A stretch of 64,000 nucleotides of DNA from Streptomyces venezuelae (GCF_008642375.1 NZ_CP029194.1:7992501-8056500); one strand, 5' to 3'; shown: positions 48,523 to 57,368, counted from the first letter of the stretch. Notes: generated by a model not told the origin, from the sequence alone. A program made the numbers and translations.

Positions 48523-49620
48523 ATGAGTTCGAGCACGGCGTCATTGACACGGCAGTGGACCACCTGGGGGCCGGTGGTGGCGGCGCTTGCGCTTGTCGCG
48601 GCCTGGGGGCGCGATCTGCCGGGCTTCGCCGTCGGGTTCATCGCGCTCTGCCTGATCGCGGCCGTTCTCGCCGCGGTCCACCACGCCGAGGTCATCGCCC
48701 ACCGGGTGGGTGAACCGTACGGCTCGCTCGTCCTCGCCGTGGCCGTCACCGTCATCGAGGTCGGACTCATCGTCTCGCTGATGGTGGGAGGCGGCGAGAA
48801 GACCTCGACCTACGCGCGGGACACCGTCTTCGCCGCCGTCATGATCACCTGCAACGGCATCGTCGGTCTCTCCCTCCTCGTCGGCGCGCTCCGCAACCGT
48901 GTCGCCGTCTTCAACGCCGAGGGCTCCGGCGGCGCGCTCGCCACCGTCTGCACCCTGGCCACGATGACGCTGGTCCTGCCGACCTTCACCACCAGCCACC
49001 CGGGCCCCGAGTTCTCCGGCGTCCAGCTGGCCTTCGCCGCCGTCGCCTCCATCTGCCTGTACGGCGTGTTCGTCGGTGTCCAGACCGTACGGCACCGGGA
49101 CTACTTCCTCCCCGTGCCCCGTCCCGGCCAGGACTCGGAGGACGACCACGCGGACCCGCCGACCCGGCGCGATGCCTGGACCAGCCTCGGACTTCTCGTG
49201 GTCGCCCTCGTCGCCGTCGTCGGCAACGCCAAGCTGATCTCCCCGACGATCGAGGACGGCGTCCAGTCCGCGGGCCTGCCCAAGGCGGTCGTCGGTGTCG
49301 TCATCGCCCTGCTGGTGCTGCTGCCCGAGACCCTCGCCGCCGTCCGCGCGGCCCGTCGCGACCGCATGCAGACCAGCCTCAACCTCGCCTACGGCTCCGC
49401 GATCGCCAGCATCGGCCTGACGATTCCGGCGATCGCGCTCGCCTCGATCTGGCTGTCCGGGCCCCTGGTCCTCGGCCTGGGCCCGCTCCACATGGTGCTG
49501 CTCGTCCTCACCGGTGTGGTGAGCGCCCTGACCGTGGTGCCCGGACGGGCCACGCTCCTCCAGGGCGGCGTCCATCTCGCGATCTTCGCCGCCTTCGTGT
49601 TCCTCTCGTTCAGCCCGTGA
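48523..49620 (+). CDS. ChaA-type calcium/cation:proton antiporter
   Basis: A 365-aa polytopic membrane protein of the Ca2+:cation antiporter superfamily with about eleven hydrophobic segments. The two alpha-repeat regions are visible: HHAEVIAHRVGEPYGSLVLAVAVTVIEVGLIVSLM in the first half, and LPETLAAVRAARRDRMQTSLNLAYGSAIASIGLTIPAIAL in the second. Each holds the conserved E of the ion site (AVTVIEVG and LLPETLAA). An acidic loop (DSEDDHADP) separates the halves. It would export Ca2+ or Na+/K+ in exchange for protons. ATG at 48523 (MSSSTAS); ATG 48514 is an alternative. Its 3' end joins a tandem repeat shared with the next, convergent gene. Confidence 0.9.
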   Translation: MSSSTASLTRQWTTWGPVVAALALVAAWGRDLPGFAVGFIALCLIAAVLAAVHHAEVIAHRVGEPYGSLVLAVAVTVIEVGLIVSLMVGGGEKTSTYARDTVFAAVMITCNGIVGLSLLVGALRNRVAVFNAEGSGGALATVCTLATMTLVLPTFTTSHPGPEFSGVQLAFAAVASICLYGVFVGVQTVRHRDYFLPVPRPGQDSEDDHADPPTRRDAWTSLGLLVVALVAVVGNAKLISPTIEDGVQSAGLPKAVVGVVIALLVLLPETLAAVRAARRDRMQTSLNLAYGSAIASIGLTIPAIALASIWLSGPLVLGLGPLHMVLLVLTGVVSALTVVPGRATLLQGGVHLAIFAAFVFLSFSP

Positions 49621-49742
49621 CGGCCCGGCTCGGCCAGGGCAGCCCGGCTCGGCCGTGAAAGCCCGGCTCGGCCGGTGACGGCCCGGCTCAGCCAGCGATG
49701 GCCGGGCTCATCCCTGACGGTCCCGCTCAGCCCCTGACGACC
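49608..49742. repeat. Seven imperfect 18-20-bp tandem units across two gene ends
   Basis: Units of consensus GCTCAGCCCGTGACGGCCCG start at about 49608, 49628, 49647, 49666, 49686, 49706 and 49725. The first unit contains the last codons and stop of the antiporter gene; the last contains the stop and final codons of the convergent acylase gene. The units differ from each other at several positions, so the duplication is old or diverging. GCCCGGCTCGGCC elements can fold into hairpins, so the array may act as a terminator. Confidence 0.75.
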
Positions 49743-52129
49743 ACCACCCGCAGCGCCGGCGAGCGCAGGATGTCCTTCTCGCAGAAACGGGAGGCCACCC
49801 AGCGCTCGCCCGCGTACAGCCGGGTCTGGTCGCTGTAGTGCGGCGACGCCGGGTTCGAGGACTGGGAGTACGTCAGCAGGGTGCGGGCCACCGGACACCG
49901 GCCCCCGTCCCAGCCCACCGCCTGGACGTGACTGGTCCCGTGCGCGACCTCCACATAGCCGCCGCCGGCCGCGTTCCACACGGGCTCCGTCTTGTTCCAG
50001 ACGCCCAGCGACTCGGTCCCGCCGCTCACCGGAATGCGCTCCCCGTTCCGTACGACGAACTGGTGGGCGCCGAGCGGTGCGTCCAACGGGATCCCCGCCG
50101 CCCGCAGCTCCGCCGCCGCGTCCCGCAGCGCCTTCGCGAAGCCCGGCGCCGCCGTGTTCACGGTGTGCGGGGTCCGGACCGGGTCCGCCGCCGAGAACGG
50201 CACCTTCCACTGCTCGGCCTGCGGCACCGAACCGGCGAACTTCCGCCAGAACCGGTCGAAGAACAGCGCGCCCCGGCTCTCGGAGTTCGCCGTCCTGTCC
50301 CAGGCCCCGATCACCCGGCAGGCCTCGGGATCGTCCGGCAGCGCCGCCGGGCAGGCCGCGGCGACATCGGCCGCCGCCAGGTCTCCCGCCGGAGCGCGGT
50401 TGGCGAACTGCTGGCGCTGGAGGTCGGCCACGGTGAGCCGACCCCGGTCCGCCATCGCCGCCACGTCCTCGACCCCGCCCCGCGTGCGCAGCGAGCGCTG
50501 GGTAGCGACGGTGCCGAAGACGCGCTCGTAGCCCGTCAGCGGCCGGTCGGCGTTGGTCAGCCAGGCGCTGTCGTTGGAGTTCTCGACGTACGGGGTGTCC
50601 CGCAGCACCGGCATCCGCGCCGGACCGAAGGTCCCCGGCTGGACCGCGTCCGGGTCCGAGCCGAGCGCGCAGTCGGAGCGCGAGCCGTCCAGCACCGCGA
50701 CGCCCGAGGCCGGATAGGTGGCCCGGCCCAGCGGCGTCGAGCAGCGCTGGGCGAGCTCGTCGGTGATCCGGGGGAGGACCTGCGACTGGCTGAAGTAGGA
50801 GTGGCCGGCCGAGTCGGCCGCGATCGTGTTGACCCACGGCAGGCCCTGGGTGCGGCGCAGGGTGTCGGCGACGTCCTGCGTCGAGCGCGCCTTGCCGAAG
50901 CCGAGCGCCGTGTCGGAGCCGCGCAGGTTGGCCGCGTTGGGGTCGTTGAGCGCGTACGCCGTCGTCGCCGTCCACGGCAGCGGGAGCTGCGCGCCGAGGC
51001 CGCCGACGACCGGGCCGTACCGGGTCCACCACTGGGTACGGGTGACGGGGGCGCCGTCCTTGACCGGGACGGTGACCGTGCGCGCGGTCATCCGCTCGGG
51101 GCGCCCGTCCACCAGGTAGGAGGTCGGGTCGCCGGGGGCCAGCGTCAGCTGGTGGAGGTTGAGCGGCACTCCGGTGGCGACGGTGTGGCTCCAGGCCACC
51201 TTGTCGTTGAAGCCGATGTTGACGACCGTCGTGCCGAGGAGCGAGGCGCCCGAGACGTTCAGCTCGCCCGGGATGGTCTGCTGGGACTGCCAGAAGCGGC
51301 GGCCGCCCTGCCAGGGGTAGTGCGGGTTGCCGAGGAGCAGCCCGCGCCCGCTGGCCGTCGTGGCACCGGAGAACGCGACCGCGTTGGAGCCCATGGTGGC
51401 GTTCTCCGCGGCGAACAGCGCACGGGCCGCCTCCGCGGTGCGCGCCGGATCGGGTGCGCCCCCGGGTGAGGACGGGGCGGGCGCCGCGGGCGGCTTCGCG
51501 GCGGTGATGCCGTCCACGGCCCGCCCCTGTCCGCCGAGGACCGAGACGGCGAAGCCGCGCCGGGCCACGTCGAGCGCGCTCACCGGGCGGACCCAGTCGG
51601 CGCCGGCGCAGGCGGGGTCCGTGATCCGGTTCTTCCGCAGCCAGGCGTTGTAGCCGGCCGCCCAGCCGCGCATCAGCTCCTTGAGGTCGCCGCTCGGACC
51701 GGCCGGCGCGGGCGTCCGGAGCAGCTCCTCGACCGTCCCGGCGTCCTTGACGCCACGGAAGTACAGATCGCTGGAGACGTTGGTGGCGGCCGAGGACAGC
51801 GAGCCGTCCGGGGCGGCGGCCGGGCCGAAGAACCGGGAGCGCTCGCCGTTCACGGTCAGGAAGCCGTCGGCGAGGACGCAGACCTGGTCGGCGGCCTGGG
51901 CCCAGCCCGTGCCGAAGCCGAGGTTCGCGTAGTCCTTCGCCACGATGTGCGGGATGCCGAACTCGGTGTACCGGATGACGGCCGACAGGCCCCGGTCGGA
52001 CGGCCGGTGACCGCCCCGGTCGCCGGAGTCGGCCGCCGCCGCGCCGGGCAGCGTGGCGGTGACGACGGCGAGTGCCGCGCCGGTCAGTGCCAGGTGTTTC
52101 AGGCGGGTCAAGCGCGTGCGGAGGTGCAA
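49727..52129 (-). CDS. Secreted penicillin-acylase-family Ntn hydrolase
   Basis: An 800-aa exported acylase. A signal peptide spans about residues 1-33 (RLKHLALTGAALAVVTATLPGAAAA). An alpha-subunit region follows (IRYTEFGIPHIVAKDY, GFGTGWAQAADQVCVLADGF), then the autocatalytic cleavage site G247/S248 (TMGSNAVAFSG), with Ser248 as the N-terminal nucleophile of the beta chain, and GNPHYPWQG, VNIGFNDKVAWSHTV and VENSNDSAWL. This is the PvdQ/AhlM/echinocandin-acylase-like group, so substrates may be acyl-homoserine lactones, lipopeptides or penicillins. The likely start is a TTG at 52129 with GGAGG four bases upstream; longer in-frame starts would put extra residues before the signal. The four C-terminal codons lie in a tandem repeat. 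Confidence 0.9.
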   Translation of the reverse strand: MHLRTRLTRLKHLALTGAALAVVTATLPGAAAADSGDRGGHRPSDRGLSAVIRYTEFGIPHIVAKDYANLGFGTGWAQAADQVCVLADGFLTVNGERSRFFGPAAAPDGSLSSAATNVSSDLYFRGVKDAGTVEELLRTPAPAGPSGDLKELMRGWAAGYNAWLRKNRITDPACAGADWVRPVSALDVARRGFAVSVLGGQGRAVDGITAAKPPAAPAPSSPGGAPDPARTAEAARALFAAENATMGSNAVAFSGATTASGRGLLLGNPHYPWQGGRRFWQSQQTIPGELNVSGASLLGTTVVNIGFNDKVAWSHTVATGVPLNLHQLTLAPGDPTSYLVDGRPERMTARTVTVPVKDGAPVTRTQWWTRYGPVVGGLGAQLPLPWTATTAYALNDPNAANLRGSDTALGFGKARSTQDVADTLRRTQGLPWVNTIAADSAGHSYFSQSQVLPRITDELAQRCSTPLGRATYPASGVAVLDGSRSDCALGSDPDAVQPGTFGPARMPVLRDTPYVENSNDSAWLTNADRPLTGYERVFGTVATQRSLRTRGGVEDVAAMADRGRLTVADLQRQQFANRAPAGDLAAADVAAACPAALPDDPEACRVIGAWDRTANSESRGALFFDRFWRKFAGSVPQAEQWKVPFSAADPVRTPHTVNTAAPGFAKALRDAAAELRAAGIPLDAPLGAHQFVVRNGERIPVSGGTESLGVWNKTEPVWNAAGGGYVEVAHGTSHVQAVGWDGGRCPVARTLLTYSQSSNPASPHYSDQTRLYAGERWVASRFCEKDILRSPALRVVVVRG

Positions 52130-52310
52130 GGTGCCTCCCAACGGACGGATGTGCACTGCTGGTTGGACCATGCACGCAGCCGGGAGACCCACTTGTCAAC
52201 ATCCCGTTCGGTATCCGAGGTCGGGAGAGGTCGAGGGGATGTGCCGAGGGTATGTAAGGCGCGCCGCACGGTACTTGACCTTCCGCCCGCCCCGCGCCGA
52301 GGATCACCGC

Positions 52311-53828
52311 ATGGAACGACTCCTCAGCCGCACCGTCGACGGCGTCCTGCGCATGAGCGCCCAGCGCGTCCCGGACCGCGTCGCCGTCCGGTACGCCGAC
52401 CGGAGCTGGACGTACGCCGAGCTGGACGCGGCCGTCGGCACGGCCGCCGCCGTCCTGCGGGAGCCGCACCACGGCCTCGGCCTGCCGGACTCCGCCCGCG
52501 TCGCGACCTACGGCCACAACTCGGACGCCTACCTCATCGCGTTCCTCGCCTGCGCGCGGGCCGGCCTGATCCACGTACCGGTCAACCACCACCTGGCCGG
52601 CGACGACCTCGCGTACCTCCTGGAGCAGTCGGACACCTCGCTCGTCCTCGCCGATCCCGCCCTCGCGGACCGCGTCCCGGACGGCTTCGCGGTCAAGCCG
52701 CTGCGGGACGCGCCCGGTTCGCTCCTCGACGCCGTCGCCGTACCGGAGGAGTACGACACCGGCCGCGACGCCCGCGAGTACGTCCAGCTGCTCTACACCT
52801 CGGGCACGACCGCCCTGCCCAAGGGCGCGACGATGACCCACCGCGCGCTCGTCCACGAGTACGCGAGCGCCGTCGAGGCCCTCGACCTGCACGAGGACGA
52901 CCGGCCCGTGCACGCGCTGCCGCTCTACCACTCGGCACAGATGCACGTCTTCCTGCTGCCCTACCTCGCCGTCGGCGCGGAGAACACCATCGTCGACGGT
53001 CCCGACCCGGCCGTCCTCTTCGACCTCGTCGAGGCGGGCCGCGCCGACAGTTTCTTCGCACCGCCGACCGTCTGGATCGGCCTCGCCAACCACCCGGACT
53101 TCGCCGGGCGGGACCTCTCCGCGCTGCGCAAGGCCTACTACGGGGCCTCGATCATGCCCGTACCGGTACTCGAACGGCTGCGGGAGCGGCTCCCCGGGCT
53201 GCGCTTCTACAACTGCTTCGGCCAGTCCGAGATCGGACCCCTCGCCACCGTCCTCGGGCCGGACGAGCACGAGGGCCGGATGGAATCCTGCGGCCGGCCC
53301 GTCAGGCATGTCGAGGCCAGGATCGTCGACGAGGACGGGAAGGACGTGCCCGACGGCACCGCAGGGGAGATCGTCTACCGTTCACCGCAGCTGTGCGACG
53401 GCTACTGGCGCAAGCCCGAGGAGACCGAGGAGGCCTTCAGGGGCGGCTGGTTCCACTCGGGCGACCTCGCCGTACGCGACGCCGAGGGCTTTTTCACCAT
53501 CGTCGACCGGGTGAAGGACGTCATCAACTCCGGGGGAGTGCTCGTCGCCTCGCGGCAGGTCGAGGACGCCCTCTACACCCACCCGGGCGTCGCCGAGGTG
53601 GCTGTGATCGGCCTCCCCGACGAGCGCTGGATCGAGGCCGTCACGGCCGTCGTCGTCCCGCGTGGCGAGGTCACGGAGGCCGAACTCCTTGCGCACGCCC
53701 GCGAGAAGCTCGCCCACTTCAAGGCCCCGAAGCGCGTCCACTTCACTCCGGACCTGCCGCGCAACGCGAGCGGCAAGATCCTCAAGCGAGAACTGCGGGA
53801 CCGCTTCGGCGGGTCGGGGGCGTCCTGA
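52311..53828 (+). CDS. Acyl-CoA ligase (AMP-forming)
   Basis: A 505-aa ANL-superfamily ligase: P-loop LLYTSGTTALPKGATMTH, LPLYHSAQMHVFLLPYL, A5 YNCFGQSEIGPLAT, A8 GWFHSGDLAVRDAEGFFTIVDRVKDVINSGG, and A10 LPRNASGKILKRELR with the catalytic lysine. It is most similar by motif to fatty-acyl-CoA synthetases. A GAGG 8 nt before the ATG supports the start. It is divergent from the acylase gene: a secreted acylase that frees fatty acids next to a ligase that activates them is suggestive but unproven. Its 3' end converges on paaK with a structured gap between. Confidence 0.9.
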   Translation: MERLLSRTVDGVLRMSAQRVPDRVAVRYADRSWTYAELDAAVGTAAAVLREPHHGLGLPDSARVATYGHNSDAYLIAFLACARAGLIHVPVNHHLAGDDLAYLLEQSDTSLVLADPALADRVPDGFAVKPLRDAPGSLLDAVAVPEEYDTGRDAREYVQLLYTSGTTALPKGATMTHRALVHEYASAVEALDLHEDDRPVHALPLYHSAQMHVFLLPYLAVGAENTIVDGPDPAVLFDLVEAGRADSFFAPPTVWIGLANHPDFAGRDLSALRKAYYGASIMPVPVLERLRERLPGLRFYNCFGQSEIGPLATVLGPDEHEGRMESCGRPVRHVEARIVDEDGKDVPDGTAGEIVYRSPQLCDGYWRKPEETEEAFRGGWFHSGDLAVRDAEGFFTIVDRVKDVINSGGVLVASRQVEDALYTHPGVAEVAVIGLPDERWIEAVTAVVVPRGEVTEAELLAHAREKLAHFKAPKRVHFTPDLPRNASGKILKRELRDRFGGSGAS

Positions 53829-53834
53829 CGGGAC

Positions 53835-53889
53835 GGTGAGGGGGGCCTGCGGGGCCGGAGGGGGCCGGCGGGGTCCCGGCCGGCTCACC
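53835..53889. terminator. GC-rich structured gap between convergent ligase genes
   Basis: GGTGAG (53835) and CTCACC (53884) can pair as an outer stem. Inside it, GCCGGC-G-GGG-T-CCC-G-GCCGGC (53864-53884) is almost fully self-complementary. The whole gap of 93 bp lies between two converging stops, so a bidirectional terminator is the natural reading. The exact fold is uncertain. Confidence 0.5.
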
Positions 53890-53921
53890 CTCTCACGCCC
53901 CCGGCCAGGCCTCCCGCTTCC

Positions 53922-55205
53922 TCACTCCCGCAGGTCCACGATCCGCTTGATCTTGCCCACCGACCGCTCCAGCGTCTCCGGGTCGACCACCTCGACGCCG
54001 ACCGAGACCCCGACCCCGTCCTTGACCGCCACCGCGATGGCCCGGGCCGCCTCCTCGCGCTGCTCGGGCGTCGCCTCCGTGCGGGCCTCGGCCCGTACCG
54101 TCAGGGCGTCGAGCCGTCCCTCCCGGGTCAGCCGCAGCTGGAAGTGCGGGGCCACGCTCGGCGTGCGGAGGACGATCTCCTCGATCTGGGTGGGGAAGAG
54201 GTTCACCCCGCGCAGGATGATCATGTCGTCGCTGCGCCCGGTGACCTTCTCCATCCGCCGGAACACCCGGGCCGTCCCCGGCAGCAGCCGCGTCAGGTCG
54301 CGCGTCCGGTAGCGGATCACCGGCATCGCCTCCTTGGTGAGTGAGGTGAAGACCAGCTCACCCTCCTCCCCGTCGGGCAGCACCTCGCCGGTGAACGGAT
54401 CCACGATCTCCGGGTAGAAGTGGTCCTCCCAGATGTGCAGTCCGTCCTTCGTCTCCACGCACTCCTGCGCCACGCCGGGGCCGATCACCTCCGACAGCCC
54501 GTATATGTCGACCGCGTCGATGGCGAAGCGCTCCTCGATCTCCTCCCGCATCGCCTCCGTCCACGGTTCGGCGCCGAACACGCCCACCTTCAGGGAGGTG
54601 GAGCGCGGGTCCAGGCCCTGCCGCTCGAACTCGTCGAGCAGCGTGAGCATGTACGAGGGGGTCACCATGATGATCTCGGGCCGGAAGTCCTGGATGAGCT
54701 GCACCTGCCGTGCCGTCATACCGCCCGAGGCGGGGATCACCGTGCATCCGAGACGCTCGGCGCCGTAGTGCGCGCCGAGCCCGCCGGTGAACAGGCCGTA
54801 GCCGTACGCGACATGGACCTTGTGGCCGGGGCGCGCCCCGGCGGCGCGCAGGGAGCGGGCCACCACGTCCGCCCAGGTGTCGAGGTCCCCGTCGGTGTAG
54901 CCGACGACGGTCGGGCGCCCGGTGGTGCCGCTGGAGGCGTGGACGCGCCGGATCCGGGACTGGTCGACGGCGAACATGCCGAAGGGGTAGTGGTCGCGCA
55001 GGTCGGACTTGGCCGTGAAGGGGAAGCGGGCGAGGTCCGCGAGGGTGTGGCAGTCGTCGGGGGTGAGCCCGGCCGCGTCGAAGGACTCCCGGTAGAAGGG
55101 CACGTTCTCGTACGCGTGCCGCAGGGTCGCGCGCAGTCGCTCCAGCTGGAGCAGCGCCAGCTCCTCGCGTCCGAGCCGTTCGCCGCTGTCCAGAAGGTCC
55201 GTCAT
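53922..55205 (-). CDS. paaK: Phenylacetate-CoA ligase
   Basis: A 427-aa ligase that activates phenylacetate to phenylacetyl-CoA, the first step of aerobic phenylacetate degradation. Family motifs: LRATLRHAYENVPFYRE, FPFTAKSDLRDHYPFGMFA, VHASSGTTGRPTVVGYT (P-loop), DIYGLSEVIGPGVAQEC, HIWEDHFYPEIVDP, YRTRDLT, and GRSDDMIILRGVNLFPTQIEE. The length is exactly that of PaaK. A GGAGGAG 6 bases before the ATG and a 20-bp palindrome of PaaR type at 55234 lie in its leader. None of the other paa genes (paaABCDE, paaG, paaZ) is in this window, so it is either a stand-alone paralogue or its pathway lies elsewhere on the chromosome. Confidence 0.95.
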   Translation of the reverse strand: MTDLLDSGERLGREELALLQLERLRATLRHAYENVPFYRESFDAAGLTPDDCHTLADLARFPFTAKSDLRDHYPFGMFAVDQSRIRRVHASSGTTGRPTVVGYTDGDLDTWADVVARSLRAAGARPGHKVHVAYGYGLFTGGLGAHYGAERLGCTVIPASGGMTARQVQLIQDFRPEIIMVTPSYMLTLLDEFERQGLDPRSTSLKVGVFGAEPWTEAMREEIEERFAIDAVDIYGLSEVIGPGVAQECVETKDGLHIWEDHFYPEIVDPFTGEVLPDGEEGELVFTSLTKEAMPVIRYRTRDLTRLLPGTARVFRRMEKVTGRSDDMIILRGVNLFPTQIEEIVLRTPSVAPHFQLRLTREGRLDALTVRAEARTEATPEQREEAARAIAVAVKDGVGVSVGVEVVDPETLERSVGKIKRIVDLRE

Positions 55206-55233
55206 GCGCCACTCCTCCGCAGTCGTAAAACGG

Positions 55234-55253
55234 ACTACCGATCATTCGGTAGT
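55234..55253. promoter_or_regulatory. TetR/PaaR-type operator upstream of paaK
   Basis: ACTACCGA-TCAT-TCGGTAGT is a perfect 8-bp inverted repeat with a 4-bp centre, 29-48 bp before the paaK start. It resembles the site known for the TetR-family phenylacetate regulator PaaR of corynebacteria (ACTnACCG...CGGTnAGT). It overlaps where the -35/-10 region should be (TTTTAC lies just inside), so it should repress in the absence of phenylacetyl-CoA. Confidence 0.7.
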
Positions 55254-55558
55254 TGCGTCCGGGCCAGTAAACCCGGAGGTGCCCGGGGCTTGGCAAGGGG
55301 TGGGAGGAAGTCGATCCGCGTGCGCCCGTCCACGCTCCCGGGCGGGCAGGTTCGCCCGGATGTCACACCTTGGGGTGCTTTTCAGGAGAAGGGAGGTCGC
55401 TTGCGGCGGCGTACGGGAACGACTGGACCATCCGAGACCGGCCCGGTCCCGGACGGTCCACCCCCAGCTCCGGACGGGCGGGCCCAGCTCACGAGCCCGG
55501 CCGAAAGTGAAGTCATGCCAGTGCTGTGCCGTCCCGCCGCCCCCACGGAGGTGGCCCC
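55254..55558. other. Leader/promoter region of the P450-cupin operon
   Basis: This 305-bp stretch separates the paaK operator from the first P450 gene. It contains two small palindromes: CACC-TTGG-GGTG near 55368 and GACCGG-C-CCGGTC at 55436-55448. I see no gene in it. The second palindrome, 111-123 bp before the P450 start, may be a regulator site. No convincing -10/-35 pair is visible. Confidence 0.4.
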
Positions 55559-56782
55559 GTGACCACCACCACCGCCTCCGACACCGCCGACACCCCCCAG
55601 GTCCACTTCTGGGCCGTTCCCGACCTCACCGGCCTCGAATTCGACCCGCTGCTCGCCAAGCTGCTGCACGAGGACCCCGTCACCCGGGTCCGCCTCCCCA
55701 ACGGCGAGGGCCACGCCTGGCTCGTCACCCGCTACGAGGACGTCAAGTTCGTCTCCGTCGACCCCCGCTTCAGCCGCCAGGCCGTCTGGGGACGCTCCAT
55801 CACCCGCGTCGCCCCGCACTTCATCCCGATGGAAGGGGCCGTCGGCTTCGCAGACCCGCCGGACCACACCCGGATGCGACGGGTCGTCGCCCGCGCGTTC
55901 AGCGCCCGCGCCCTGCGCGCCCTCCGCGACCACGCCCAGGAGGTCATGGACCGGCTCCTCGACCACGTCGAGGAACACGGCGCCCCCGCCGACCTCATGG
56001 ACCTCGTCAACCGCCCCTTCCCGCTCGCCATGGTCAGCGAGCTCATGGGCGTCCCCGAGGGCGACCAGCCGCTCATGGCCCGCTGGTCCGACACGATCAT
56101 CTCCGCCGGCGCCGGACGCGAGGCCAGCGAACAGGCCAAGGCCGAGATGGGCCGGTACTTCACCGAACTCATCGGCCGCAGCCACGGCACCGGCAAGGAG
56201 ACCCTCGCCGCCGTCCTCGCCGACGCCGTCGACGAGGACACCCTCACCGAGCACGAGGCCGTCGGACTCGCCGTCCTCATCCAGATCGGCGGCGCCCACG
56301 CCGTCCGCAACAACAGCGCCAACATGGTGTACGCGCTGCTCACCCACCCCGAGCACCTCGCCCGGCTGCGCGCCGAACCCGAACTCGTACCGCAGGCCGT
56401 CGACGAGCTCCTCCGCTACATCCCGCACCGCAACGCCGTCGGCCTCTCCCGGATCGCGATGGAGGACGTCGAGGTCGGCGGCGTCACCATCCCGGCCGGC
56501 GACCCGGTCTACGTCTCGTACCTGACCGCCAACCGCGACCCGGACGTCTTCCCCGACCCCGAGCGGCTCGACTTCGACCGCGGGTACAACCCGCACGTCG
56601 CCTTCGGCCACGGACCGCACTACTGCCCGGGCTCCGCCCTCGCCCGCATCGAGTCGGAGATCCTCCTCGACTCCCTGTGGACCCGCTTCCCGAACCTGCG
56701 CCTCGCCGTCCCCGAGGACCAGCTCCGATGGCAGCGCGGAGCCCTCATCCGGGGCCCCGAGACCCTGCCCGTCACCTGGTGA
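55559..56782 (+). CDS. Cytochrome P450 lacking the I-helix acid/alcohol pair
   Basis: A 407-aa soluble bacterial P450. Motifs: DPPDHTRMRRVVARAFS (C-helix), ELLRYIPHR (ExxR), NRDPDVFPDPERLDFDRG (PERF-like), and haem loop FGHGPHYCPGSALARIE with C356. The I-helix segment reads IGGAHAVRNN where most P450s have A-G-x-(D/E)-T; the acid is His and the threonine Ala. Such enzymes depend on substrate groups for O2 protonation or do unusual chemistry. GTG start at 55559 with GGAGGT 4 nt upstream. First gene of a P450-cupin-P450 operon; it shares its N-terminal layout and C-terminal LPVTW with the second P450, so they are paralogues by duplication. Redox partners are not encoded nearby. Confidence 0.93.
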   Translation: MTTTTASDTADTPQVHFWAVPDLTGLEFDPLLAKLLHEDPVTRVRLPNGEGHAWLVTRYEDVKFVSVDPRFSRQAVWGRSITRVAPHFIPMEGAVGFADPPDHTRMRRVVARAFSARALRALRDHAQEVMDRLLDHVEEHGAPADLMDLVNRPFPLAMVSELMGVPEGDQPLMARWSDTIISAGAGREASEQAKAEMGRYFTELIGRSHGTGKETLAAVLADAVDEDTLTEHEAVGLAVLIQIGGAHAVRNNSANMVYALLTHPEHLARLRAEPELVPQAVDELLRYIPHRNAVGLSRIAMEDVEVGGVTIPAGDPVYVSYLTANRDPDVFPDPERLDFDRGYNPHVAFGHGPHYCPGSALARIESEILLDSLWTRFPNLRLAVPEDQLRWQRGALIRGPETLPVTW

Positions 56783-56798
56783 GAGGAACCGACACCCC

Positions 56799-57368
56799 GT
56801 GACCGCCACAGCGATCGGACCGGACGGCGGCCTCGTCGTGCCGCCCGGCCACGGCAGGACCCTCACCACCGCGGCCCAGCACGTCACCTTCAAGGTGACC
56901 GGCGAGCACTCCCGTACCGCCTCCACCTTCGAGGTCCTCGTACCACCCGGATTCGACGTCGGCGCCCACGCCCACGGGCACAGCGAGGAGCTGTTCTACA
57001 TCCTGGAGGGCGAGCTCGACGTCCTCGCGTTCGAGCCGCTCGTCCGCACCCCGGACAGCTGGCGGGAGTGGGAGTCCGGTACGGGGCAGCGCGCGGTCCG
57101 CGCCACGCCCGGCACGCTGATCCTCGTCCCGCCGGGCTGCCCGCACGCCTTCGCCAACCCCACCGGGGAACCGGCGCGGATGCTGTTCCAGGCCTCGCCC
57201 CCGCCCGACCACGAGCGGTACTTCGAGGAGCTCATGGACATCCTCGGCTCGGGCGGCGAGGTCGACCACTCGGCGATCGAACGGCTCCGCCTCCGCTACG
57301 ACATCGAACAGATCACCCCGCTCCGGCACGACGCCGGCGTCCGGCAGGAGGCGGCTCCCACCCCGTGA
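56799..57368 (+). CDS. Cupin-domain protein
   Basis: A 189-aa single-domain cupin. Motif 1 is HAHGHSEELFYILEGELD, with the metal-type G(X)5HXH(X)3-4E(X)6G pattern intact; motif 2 is VPPGCPHAFANPTGEP with the last His. It should bind Fe, Mn or Ni and act as a dioxygenase, isomerase/epimerase or cyclase on a small molecule. GTG start at 56799 after GAGAGG. Lying 16 bp after one P450 and overlapping the next by GTGA, it is clearly part of the same small pathway. The C-terminal about 50 residues (HERYFEELMDILGSGGEVDHSAIERLRLRYDIEQ) are helical, as in quercetinase-like family cupins found with tailoring enzymes. Confidence 0.87.
   Translation: MTATAIGPDGGLVVPPGHGRTLTTAAQHVTFKVTGEHSRTASTFEVLVPPGFDVGAHAHGHSEELFYILEGELDVLAFEPLVRTPDSWREWESGTGQRAVRATPGTLILVPPGCPHAFANPTGEPARMLFQASPPPDHERYFEELMDILGSGGEVDHSAIERLRLRYDIEQITPLRHDAGVRQEAAPTP

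Noticed and set aside
53835..53889. The GC-rich gap between ligase genes as a regulatory RNA
   Set aside because: It is only about 55 bp between converging stops and forms simple hairpins; a terminator explains it.
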